Source: Calonectria ilicicola
Lineage: Eukaryota > Ascomycota > Sordariomycetes > Hypocreales > Nectriaceae
Direction: 5' to 3'
NCBI GenBank assembly: GCA_020809705.1
Contig: CP085833.1
Location: 3,038,001 to 3,102,000 of the forward strand
DNA: 64,000 bases
Part shown: positions 14,272-27,300 of the stretch, piece after piece
How positions within the stretch are numbered: position 1 is the stretch's first letter
How the letters are laid out: every line of letters begins with the position of its first letter
The notes under the pieces: generated by a model
Databases searched by the model: none
Seen by the model: the letters and a program-made list of their open reading frames with translations, nothing else
Told to the model about the DNA's origin: nothing
Position numbers and translations under genes: made by a program

Positions 14272-15069
14272 TTATTCACCAAATGATGGCCCGTATTCCT
14301 TCTTCATCGCCTCGCGAACAATTTGTCCGCAGAGCTTTGCTGTTGGGTTGACACTCACGGCGAGTCCCTTTGCAATTGGGTTGCCATATCGACCCCCAAG
14401 GGCAAGATCTCTTGATGCTGCTTCTTCAAAGTCCAGCTTCTCCCACTTGGACTCGGGCCGGCTTTCGTCGATATCCAACGAACGGACTGTCAGAAGTTTA
14501 GCCGTCTTGAGATACAGAGCGGCCCTCTGTGTGTGCGCCATTGATAAAGTCCGAGCAGCCTGTGGGGAGATGGGGCTGGTCAATGATGGCGGTGACAGAA
14601 GCTTGATGGAAGCATCCATGTCTCCCAAGACTGTTGTGGCAACTTTAATCTTCTCGGATCTGTCCGGGTTCTCGATCAATGGCATTGTGTTGTCCAAGGT
14701 CTCGGAGAGAAGAATAGCATCTCCATACAGCCGCCGGTAGATTTGAACCCGGTTGTTTCTGGCGCTGGCATAGTTGGGGTGTTCTGATATGATGTCTTCA
14801 ACAGCAGAAAGGCATTTCTGGTAGCCATCTACTGCCGTGGCTTGCCGTTGGTCTGATGCAAGTGCCAGCAACTGTCCCTCGAGTTTTTGAATTGATCGGA
14901 TAATTTCTCGCTCCTTCTCGACGACTCTTTCATATACACCACCGTCTGTAATGTTTGGGTCGCGGGGTAATGACGAGTCGAAAACAACACCCATTAAAGG
15001 GTTCGACTCGGGGTCTTTGATCTTTTCAAGGACATTGATGTCGTGTTTGCTTAACGCTACGCACGTCAT
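14272..15069 (-). CDS. TPR protein, TTC36-like
   Basis: Single-exon gene of 265 residues if it starts at the ATG at 15069; an upstream in-frame ATG at 15177 would add 36 residues with no family resemblance. The N-terminus LSKHDINVLEKIKDPESNPL, the Asn-rich TPR stretch NYASARNNRVQIYRRLYGDA, and the C-terminus with GGRYGNPIAKGLAVSVNPTA and KLCGQIVREAMKKEYGP match the layout of TTC36: three degenerate tetratricopeptide helical pairs and the NP-A-LC signature at the end. Such proteins are scaffolds for protein-protein contacts. The fungal partner is unknown and no enzyme motif is seen. Confidence 0.75.
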   Translation of the reverse strand: MTCVALSKHDINVLEKIKDPESNPLMGVVFDSSLPRDPNITDGGVYERVVEKEREIIRSIQKLEGQLLALASDQRQATAVDGYQKCLSAVEDIISEHPNYASARNNRVQIYRRLYGDAILLSETLDNTMPLIENPDRSEKIKVATTVLGDMDASIKLLSPPSLTSPISPQAARTLSMAHTQRAALYLKTAKLLTVRSLDIDESRPESKWEKLDFEEAASRDLALGGRYGNPIAKGLAVSVNPTAKLCGQIVREAMKKEYGPSFGE

Positions 15070-17362
<2,293 letters not shown>

Positions 17363-17785
17363 ATATAGATTGGTTTTCTTGCGACATGAAACGATGAGCG
17401 TTGAACCTTTTCTTGGAATGTATGAATCATGAAAGCAATATATGCCCCCCAAGACACGGGAAGAGGCGATGGTTGGAAAATCGCGGAGGATGAGAAATAA
17501 CGGCATGTCGTCTATTTGCGCTGAGCTAGCGCCTTGAGGAAAACCACAGTTACGCCTCCCCTGATAAATTCAAAATATTATTTTTTGCCCATATGATGCG
17601 CCGCGTGCAGCCATTCTCGTACATCGTGTGACATGTATGGCTGCTTGTTACAAACTCCCAGGTCCTCAGTTAAATAGTAATGCTTTTGTTCCCGCTCGTG
17701 CCCCCTAGATCCTTGGTATACATGTAGTCCGCCTTTGCTCCTTGTTCGTAATTCAACCTTTCAAAATAGCAGCCCGGCTCGAATT
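17363..17785. other. Intergenic between convergent HPPD and SSL1
   Basis: 3' flanks of two convergent genes, 423 bp. Nothing further recognised. Confidence 0.5.
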
Positions 17786-19253
17786 CTAGCTCATTTCTAC
17801 GTCACCATTGGCGTGCCCATTGCCATTTGTCTCGGTGGGGGGAGCGGCGGCAGTGGTAGCTCCAATTGGCGTTTTGCTTTGGCAACCGGGACAGTTGTGG
17901 ATAACCTCATGGGCGAAGACGTCGCAGTCTATGCAAAAGTGCTCTCCGCACACCTCGCAAGCATACCGGCCGCTCTCACTGACTCCCTTCACAGGACGGG
18001 GGGCTTCTTCCTTTGAGGTTTCAGAGCTCTTCGTCTTAGACGGAGGTTCAGGAAAGGGGGCGAGACAGGAGAAGCAGGCGACAGATTTAGCTGCCTTGGC
18101 CCAGGATACTTCGACCCAATTACGCAGGGGGAAAAGATGATGGTAAGATCGTGCAAGATGGGTCGAGAGAATGAGGGTGAGATTACAGGCGGGACACTCG
18201 GCTGGGAGGCGGCAAACACGAGCGCCGCAGCGGGTACAGAGATAGCCCTCACGGAAAGGTTTGTTGTGGCACGCACAGTAGCTTGTGGTACCGTCAGGTG
18301 CAAGAGTACGCGATGGAAAGCCCATCATGAGCAAACTGGCCGTGCTCTGCTCCTTGGTTCGAGTGACAGGAGGTGTTGTGGCAGCGAGAAAAAGCTCACG
18401 AAAGTGGACTTCATCCATAGCAACATTATACTGAGACTCATCGCCAGCGTTCGTTCGTGAGCACAGCTCAGCACAGATAGCCAAATAGGCAGACAGTCCC
18501 ACAATAGATACACGTATTCGATCGGTGATGAGGTTGCCAATTGTCTCATGGATGTCGCCGGGGTCACTTGATAGGAGGGCGCCGTAGATGATGAGGACTT
18601 CTCGTGTACCGTGAGATGGCGCATGGCTATGTTCGTTAGCACGCGAGCTTGAAACGGGGGGAAGATTGGGAGAAATACAAAAGAGCGCCTCTGCACATTT
18701 CCAGGGCATTCTGCAAACTCGGGTTCCCCTGTGGATCCTGTCCCTCCAGGCCTTTCAACCGCTCCAAGTGTTCGCTTGGGTTACCGCTGACGTCGCTGAT
18801 CCTCACGGCGACACCATCACGCATTCCTATGATGCCTAGCTGAGAGATGGGGTTCTGCTCGAAGAACTCTCGGACAAAGCCTGCGGCATAGTTCAGCGTG
18901 AGTCGGTATCGTGTGGGCAACAGGTCCTTTTCTGCCATGGCAAAAGACATGTCCAGCACGAGCACGACGTGACGGATGATGCCTCTCTGGAGTGGCGTCG
19001 TGTCGCGAAGCAGGCGCTTGCGTTTCTCAGCCTCAAGCGTCGCGAGGTTCAGCAGTCCATCCTCTTCTTCGGGTAGATCCGTCTCCCAGGTTCGCTTCGA
19101 CTGCTCCCACGATCGTTGGGCGTTTTTGTCCGATTTCTTGGTTCGTGACTTTGGGTCCTTCGCAGACTTGGGGTCGCCGTCCGTGACCCGATGGTCCATA
19201 ACGTCGTCATCTGACATGTCGTCCTCGACATACTTGCCATCGGAATCGGCCAT
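17786..19253 (-). CDS. SSL1: TFIIH core subunit Ssl1 / p44
   Basis: Nuclear subunit of general transcription factor TFIIH, which activates the Rad3/XPD helicase in nucleotide excision repair and promoter opening. Two exons (18679-19253, 17786-18626) give 471 residues. The 52-nt intron has donor GTATTT and branch CTAAC. An acidic/basic N-terminus is followed by the WEQSKRTWE segment, a von Willebrand A-like domain from about residue 95 (RHVVLVLDMSFAMAEKDLLP) with GIIGMRDGVAVRISDVSGNP, and TREVLIIYGALLSSDPGDIH across the exon join. The C-terminal zinc domains show CACHNKPFREGYLCTRCGAR, CRLPAECPAC and the RING-like CEVCGEHFCIDCDVFAHEV, ending HNCPGCQS. The Asn/Gly tail is low-complexity. Confidence 0.96.
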
Positions 19254-20022
19254 TGTGAAGATTTTGCCGTGAAAACTTTCCTTTGCGGGTTGGTGAGGAG
19301 GCTGAAGGTGGGAAATCGAGGTGTGGTTGCTGGCCTTAAGATTGAATAGTAACAGAAAGATGGCGATGGCTAAAGTGGCAAGGCAGTGATGCGAATATAC
19401 AGCCTTGCGTGAGATCCACCTAGCAAGTTAGCAGTGGGGCAGCCAATCACAGATAAGATAAGATGCAACTTAGATGTCAGCCATTTCCACTACACACATT
19501 ACAGACGACTTTTGACAGCACCGCATCGCAATTTCATTATTGATGACATTCCCTTGTTCTCAATTAATAGAATCTATCTTCGGCTTCAACAAGATTTAGT
19601 CGCTCAGCCAGGGTATACTACGAAGTCATGTCTAAACTAAATCACCTAATATGTACAAGCTGGTGAGTGATAAACCCAAATCAGCATGTATAACACGTTC
19701 CAACGGGCGTTCGACGCCAATAGATCTTTCGCTTGAGGCCCCACACCACTACATCAACAGTAGTCATATAAGAGCATTCTCATGAAAATACCCAATCGTC
19801 TGGTCGCAGACTCGGCCGGCGAATATTAAATGGAAAATAATGCCATCCCGTTATGCTCCTTCAAATCATTTCCGTCAACATGTGTGTACGTCGTTCGACC
19901 GCTCAAGTCGTCGAGTAAGAGAGAGATATCAGAATCATAAAAGATAAAAGTAAATGAAGTATTACGCCGTCATCCCAAACGCCGCCGCCAAAATGGTCAC
20001 GTCGAAACAGCTTTTCTTTTTC
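19254..20022. other. Intergenic between SSL1 and the Chs7-family gene
   Basis: 769 bp made up of the upstream flank of SSL1 and the 3' flank of the next gene on the same strand. No gene or motif recognised. Confidence 0.45.
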
Positions 20023-21174
20023 TCAAGGGTAAGGTGCAGTCTGCATGGGCCAGTCATCCTCAGTGATACTAGACCAAAAGATCCAAACCATGACGACGGC
20101 CAAAAGGGTAAATAGCGTCTGAAAGAGAGAGCCGTCAATCTTTCCACTAGTGCCGTCACAGATGTACTTGCTGATAGCGTAGTTGAAGACCTGACCAATG
20201 GCGAAGAGGAGAGCGGCTGCAGTGAGATAGAGCATGGGGCGTGTTTCGCCAAGAACTCGAATCACAAGGACGGACTCGAGTACGAAGAAGGCGACGAGGA
20301 GAATGAGAGGAACAAGCTGGTAAAGGACATAGAGGGCGTAGTTTCGGTTCGGGGCCTGGTGGCTGTCCTCCCAGAATCCGGTGAAACTGAGGCCAGTGTC
20401 GAGAGCAATATAACCAGTACCAATCAATAGGGCACCAGCAGACAATGCGATCAACCCCAAGGAAAGGGGCGTGCCATCATCGATAATTTGGTAGCCAACA
20501 ACGGCATTGAGCATGAGAATCCAAGTTGTTGCAATGATCATACCAATATGGATGGCAGAGAAAGCCTAAAAATCAGTCAGTTTAGTTCGTTCACCCATGT
20601 ACCTGGAAGGATGCGCAACTCACAACTCGAACTTTGCCAGGTAGGGGAAAGCCACCAACGGAAAAGATCTCGCAGATGCTAATGAGGATATACCCAATGA
20701 GGAATGCCTGCATTTCCCTGCACTCGTGTTATTTATATGTCACCACGATGAGTGCACACTATACATACCTGCGGCCCACAGCGGCTCTTTTCTTTTCGGA
20801 CTTCAGTAAGAGGAAAGCGGCAGCAGCAATAGCAACACCGCAGAGGACAATTGAGCCAATGTTGGCCAAATGTCGACCCCCGCTCAAGGAGATTCCTGTG
20901 AGCTCACATCCTTTCCATGACCCGGTTTGGTTGTGGTAATTGCTTAAAAGCTATGCGATGCTGATTAGTTCATGTTCTCGGGTTATATTGTAACTCCATT
21001 GTCTCATCTCTCAGAAACAGCGGGACTCGTAACGGTACACGTACATTACAGACTGGAAGAGTCGAATCTTTGCAAAAGTCCTGTGACACAACAAGTCAGC
21101 ATGCAACTATAGACTGAAATTCAATACGTTGTTGGCCGACATACTTCAAACTTGCCAAAGTCGGTGGATCCCAT
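20023..21174 (-). CDS. Chs7-family (chitin synthase export chaperone-like) membrane protein
   Basis: Five coding exons (21145-21174, 21045-21080, 20769-20950, 20624-20717, 20023-20565) give 294 residues; the first two exons are 30 and 36 nt. The order is an N-terminal ectodomain with paired cysteines (DFCKDSTLPVCN, SWKGCELTG), then seven apparent membrane segments, and a C-terminus FAIGQVFNYAISKYICDGTS followed by LLAVVMVWIFWSSITEDDWP. The last block has the layout of the Chs7 family (IGQ, ICD/N, LLAVMMVY-FW-SIT-EDL). Chs7 itself escorts chitin synthase III out of the ER. The loops here differ from what I recall of classical Chs7, so this may be a paralogue with another cargo. Topology and family are well supported; function is inferred. 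Confidence 0.7.
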
Positions 21175-24100
21175 TGTGATTGTGGATGCTTGTGGTTGGT
21201 GACTCGATCAGGAAGGATTGCATCCACGGGCAACCACAATTGGGAGGCGGTCAGGGCGCTCGGTCGAATTGAGGATTCCGCGACGATTTACTAATGGGCG
21301 AACAAAAAAAAAAAAAATATTATTTCTCGGATGTGTGTGATCTTCACAGGGGTGAAGAAGCTTTGAGCTGGAGGCGAAGATTGAAAGGCGTTGCAGCTTT
21401 TCTGCGTTGCTGGGTCGTCGTTGGGTGGCTAACTGCGACCGAGGCGAAGGCGCAATTTGACGGTGGTTCGTGGGCGGTTCGGCTGGCTCCCTACTAGCGA
21501 TGATTCCCGGGATTCGTCTCGTTGCCGCCTCGATCGCCAACGCGGGCGTCGTCTGAATACGTTTGTGTCGCGAGAGTGCGTATCGTGAAGAGCTCGTTGC
21601 GCGTAGGCGGCCGTGTCGTCGTGAGCTGGCCAGAGAACGGACGGCGGTGGTACGGAGGTGCGTAGGTTGCGGTGGCGGGTGCGAAGCAGGAGCTACCTAC
21701 CTTTTACATGCAATGCGGCAGCTGCGACACGCTCCGAGCTCTGGCTTTAGGCGTGGGCTGGGGGGCTGTGGAGGCGGCTGGCCAATATAGCGACGGGCAT
21801 GAGCACCAGACAAGCCCACACCCCTTTGTCCAGGGCTCCAGGGCTGCGTACAGGGGCCCTGGTAGCGGCACACCCCCTTGTAGGCTGGCGGCCCTCAAGA
21901 CCCGGGATTGTGAGGTTGTGCTCGGCGTGTCTTGGTGGACGACGCGCCCTTGGCCTGCCCCACGCTCGCTGAACCGACCAGCCTTGATACTCCCCTCCAG
22001 TGGCTGTCCCTTCCCCCATGGTCCTAAAGCAGGAACCAGGGCGTTGAATGGTCGCAATAGTGGCCCATCCGGTCTACGCTCGGGGCAGCGCCTGGCCTGA
22101 TTGGTGCGATGGCGTTGATTGCACTTGACGAGACCAGGCTCCGTGAGATTACTCTTGCCGCCATGGGCAGCCTCTATTTTCCACATCTCTCATCGATTAC
22201 CTATTTCCCGTCCAACAACATGCGACGGCGAGTCGGCCGACATACTAATTGCGTTCGGCCCTGGAGCCGCTCGAAATGAGCATATTCGAGCCGCCCGGCG
22301 TGACCAAAAAAAGACCCAACAGCGGCTCGAATGATCGACAAAGCAGCGACAATGGTTCATGGTTCATCCACCGGACCCCGAAGTTGTGCCCGAAGGTGAC
22401 AATACGATGCGATGCGAAATCCCGAGCAGCCACTGCGGAGTACAGCTCGCTAGTGGCACATCAGCGTTCATGATCCGCAGAAGCCCTCCCGCGACGGTGG
22501 GCTTTTTGCAAGTCATGGATCATCAAGTGTAAGTGAGTTAAATTATGGGCTCTATCCCGCCCAGTCACAATCTCTAGCCGGGGGCGCCCGGACACGCTCA
22601 TGGGCCTTCTTATGCGGGTGATTTTGGTGTGTCAATGCATGATGACCTGGTGGGATGAATGCACCGTAAAATGTTCCAGGCTCTCGGCCTTGGCGGTACC
22701 CAACAGCCTGTGACGCCGACGACTCCGTGGTGGTTGCGCCGTTGCCCTGCTCATGCCACGCATAACCCTGCTGCCACTGCATCACCAACTCTGCGTCCTG
22801 GTGTTCGTGGCCTCGTCATGCACGACCACATCGACATCCATCCCACATGCTACCGTCGAAACAAACAATTCATCATTTTTTTTAATTGCTCAGCATGTAC
22901 TTGGCAATCGTAGGGCATTGTGGATTCTTGCGGGAAGCGGCGTAGCCGTTTCGTTTCAACATCCCTTTCTGGACATGGCCAAATTACATTGATTTTTAGT
23001 CTGGTGTCCATGACAGGGTTCTTCTGCTTGAAATGCCCGTGAGCAGAATGAGCGTCGGCCCTCTTTTCGTCCGATCCTACTCCCCTCCCCCCTCCTTCCC
23101 CTCCTCCCCCTTCAATAAGATGTGCTCCGAAATCGTGGGATTTTTTGAGGAGCCGGATGATTCTCCCTGTGCTGGGGCTCGGAAGTCGTCAATCGCTCCA
23201 CATCCATTCATTCCCTGGGCATGTGTTATTTGTGCATGCGTAGATTTCAATTGTCTTTACCGCGTTGTAAATGATCCCTCAGATTCCTTCCGAAACGTCC
23301 CACCGCGTCTCGGCCGCCTCATAACGCGTGCGCGCAATGGCACCTCCCCGCACCAACTCCAAACGGTCAATGTCCACCTCTCGAAGCTGCGTCAACCTTG
23401 GTAGATGCTGCCAATGGCACATGTGTTATGCCCAGTCGAGCTGAAAATCTAGGCGTTCCAGAATACGACCATGCCTAGCCCAGTCCAGCCCACAGCCGCC
23501 GTTGTCTGGGACACACGCCGTCTACGCCCAATATTCAATGTTCCAACCAAATCTTGCGCTATTGGCACATTATGACACAAACCAACAAATCGCAGCCGAA
23601 TTGTGCAGCTTGTCTCTATTGGCTTTTCTCACTTACAATACACGCCCAAAAACTGAACCATGATCAACCACGTTTATTGACCCACATTCTCGCTCTACTG
23701 AACGCACCCTGTTCTCCCCATTGAAGCCCAGGTCCAAGTCGCCTCCTCATACCTGCCTAATGCCAGGTTTTCCTCCAGTTGATGTCGGCGCACATATATG
23801 CATTAGAGTGGATGCAGAAGGTGATCTTAGGCCGCGTACAATCGCGCTGTCGATCTTCGGCCAAGATGCGGCGACCATTTCCTGCTTGCACCATGCTAGG
23901 CCAAGCCCTGCATCGTTTCAGCCACGCCTGATGCTCGGACTCTGGAGCTGGTTGGCCAACCAATCCTTGCTGACGCCGGCCGGCGCTTGACGACGCTTGC
24001 CTTGCTTCAAGACCGTGGGTATGACAACTCAGGAGCGGCAAAACTGGGGAATAAGCACCGCCTGCGCCGTTTGCGTGCTGTTGTTTATGGGATTGACTTT

Positions 24101-24900
24101 TAAGTAAAAAATTTTTTCGTCTGTTTTATGTTTTCCGCCCCAGTTCAAAAACTCTTGCTGCGTCTACCGGCATTAAACATTCATGCCGGTGGAGATTACC
24201 GACAGCCCAGCAGATTGAGGCGGTCCCATAACAACACACATACCAAATTCTGGTCAGTGGTGCCTCACGTCGACTTGTTTCTATTTTGGCACCGGGTGTG
24301 GCTATGCTTTGAAGCTACGTAGTGAAGAAAAAAACCCTTGGATGGGTGATAGGAATTATTATGCTCCGAGATGTTGGCGTCGCCGCCTATCAATCTTTTC
24401 CAAGGAAGGGTCTGGAAACGCCACGTGGGAAGCGTGACGACATACATCTCGTCCAATGTAACCACTGTGAGGCGAGGCAGCGCACTTTTCCATCCATCCA
24501 TTAATGAGAAGCCACAGAAATGCCAAGTTCGCCCTGCAGCCTCCAATCGAAAATGGCAACTTGCAGCTTGACTCGATGCAGCGATGCAGTTACACGCCAC
24601 CCCATATGCGATTTAATCTGTACATTGACAACAGCTGGCTGATACGTAGGACCGTCTCAACTTTCCAAGATGAAAATGGAAATATTTCGTCTCTAGAATT
24701 CGTTTTTATCATATAAACTGTTTGCTATGTTGTTTCACTTGTTTCAATAGCGTAGCTTGTTGGTTGAATCCAGTCCATCAGCCTCCCTCCAATGACTGGA
24801 ATTCAATACGGCAAGCCAGACATTTGTGAACACGCGTTCACACTTTACGCGTTCCGCATGCCGAGATCTGATAAACTCCGCGTTTTTGTTCCATCTCTTT
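21175..24900. other. Gene-poor interval, left part
   Basis: Normal to high GC. It holds the upstream region of the Chs7-family gene and then sequence in which I can support no gene on either strand. Open frames of up to 160 codons at about 21.7-22.2 kb overlap antisense to one another and are GC-driven. No tRNA, rRNA or transposase motif was found by eye. Confidence 0.4.
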
Positions 24901-27300
24901 CTTTTACATTGAAAGTTGAAGCCCAAGCGCTATTCATGATCTAACACCACAACAGGCATTGAAGATCCCCCAGACGAATATCTAATTCGATATCCAGTGC
25001 CATGTCATCGGGTTCAATTTTTAATTAATTATATAATATAATACCTTGCTCGTTTGTCGCTCTGGGAAGTTTCAGGAAAGGTCCAGAGTTGAGTAGCGAC
25101 CATTTACACTTATGAACCCCACTCGACATGTCGTGTTATGCGCTCCTCAAAGCATGAAAACCGGGTAATATAGTCAAAAAAAACACATCTTAGGCATAAC
25201 ATTAATTATCACTTTCGTCCTCCGAAACATTATCGTCTATCAAAAAATGGAAAACTCACTCAGTAGTGTCATCATTTGTGCCTGCCAGTGACTATAGACA
25301 ACGCATCTAGTACCATGCCAGAACAACGCAATGGTGACGACTTAAACAATCCTACTTCCTGTTATGTAAAATCCAGGCGCGATTTCGCCAAAGAGTGCAT
25401 TATTTAAACTTATAATTTTACAATCCATGGTATGCTAATGCCAGTATGCACCTTGCAGTTTACTTTTCCACCATAAGCGGCACAACTTTGAGATTGTCAT
25501 CATCCGTCTTTGGAGGTCGCACGAGTAAATATCACCAATTCTGAGCTCTTGATTTAATGCGCACGCCAATTTCAATCAATCTTTTTTTCAGTTTAATCCA
25601 AACTCAGAGGCATCAGGGTAATGAGGGCATAATGAAATGGTTTTGTAAATAAATTACCATCGTATGTCTTCTTCCCATACAGCAGTGAGCTCCACAGCGC
25701 ACTCTTGGTTGGGTTGGAATTTATTGTATTATAAATTTCATCGAGTTCTATCATTCAAAGTATCCAAGGCCAATGGACGTTAATGCGCCAAATGTGAACG
25801 ACATCTTGCGAGATCATTAAACCCGATTCTTTGTGTGTTTGTTCGCTTAGGCAGTCTACACTAATATATACGTATGGGTTGTTTACTTACTTTGAATAAG
25901 GGACCAGTCAGACCTGATTATATCGTGAACCATCCACATCTCTCGAGTTTCAACGGTACAATAACATGCATCAGCATCAACATCTGACAGGTGTGCATCG
26001 AAATTTTGATGTGAATATAATCTCTTCAGGTTTACCTAGTACATACAGTTCTCTGAGTCTTTTGCTATTGCACATGGCCGTCATCCCAACATTATATGAG
26101 TTTGGTTCCATGGCGTTCTGAGAGCCATCATAGCGTTCACTCTGTTGTTTCTCAGCTACATGGGATCCTTTCCCCTGGAATCCGGGTGTTATAATTTTAG
26201 TGGCATACGATATCAATTTAGTCAGCTCTAAATTCGTATGTAATTCCTTTTAGTCTTCTGTTTTGCTCCTCAAGCCCAGTCTTCCCTGATCTTTCTCAGT
26301 TGATGTAAAGCCAAGTTCATCATCCGGTATGACGCCGATTACCGGTGTGGATTCAGGCACTTGGTGAAGTGAATTGATATCTTAGTTGTAATCATGATGT
26401 ATATGCGGCGACAACTCGGCCTGGATGAACATGAAAAGTATTATCAATATGAGGATTGGTATCTCTTGGATGATGGCCCCCGTGGCTTGTTGTATTTTCT
26501 CTCTTCGTTACCTTTCATCTTCATCTATGATTAATAAATCATTTTGATTTGTTTCTATCTGTTCATGAAATAGTTGGCAACAGTTCCACCTATACGCAGG
26601 AAATAGAACATGTTATAAGCTACACGAACTTCTCCACGAATGTGACCATCAGGAAATTTGGAATAAATTCAGGACTAATTTTTACTTTACGATGGTTTGA
26701 GCCCTTTATGTTGTTTCTGTTTTTTTGGTTTTTGTTTTTGTTTTTTTGTTTAGTCGCAACAGTTCATCGGTTGGCACCTTGATCCAATTCCGCCACAGTA
26801 TCTGCCTGCTCGAATCGATCACATACTCATATAGTAATATAGCCGAACCATTATCATGTATGGGAAATTATTCGCTTGTTTTCTTCTTCTTTTTTCCTTG
26901 TATTTGATTGTCTTGCTCGCTTTTCTGCTACAGTCACGATGCTAGTGCATGAATACATGCCGGAAGAAGAGTCACGAATATCACCATAGGATCAGGACCA
27001 GGATAGTTTTTTTTCTTTCTGATATGCAATCTATCTTTTTGCGTATATTTTGGGAATGATGTAATCCATAAAGCAAGATAAATGAAAATGATCTCGTGGT
27101 CAAATCGTAGTAATGGGCACCCAAGCTTACGTTCCCAATTCAACTCTTTACAAAAATCAGCCTGGTACATGACGGGGGGAACGTATCCCCGCATTTACCG
27201 CAGATCCCCACGAATCTGAAATGAGTAAATAAATAAATTTTATTTAAAACGGAAATCGCGCTAGTTACGGCGAAGTGCATCGTATCTGGATGATGCTGAC
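24900..27300. other. A/T-rich island without genes
   Basis: Composition shifts visibly to A/T with TA-rich runs (for example about 25020-25045), many stops in all frames and no recognisable coding remnant. It could be a decayed or RIP-mutated repeat, or a regulatory or non-coding-RNA desert. Sequence alone does not decide. Confidence 0.4.

Noticed and set aside
21704..22186. 160-codon minus-strand frame in the gene desert
   Set aside because: Overlaps an equally long plus-strand frame in GC-rich sequence; no domain.
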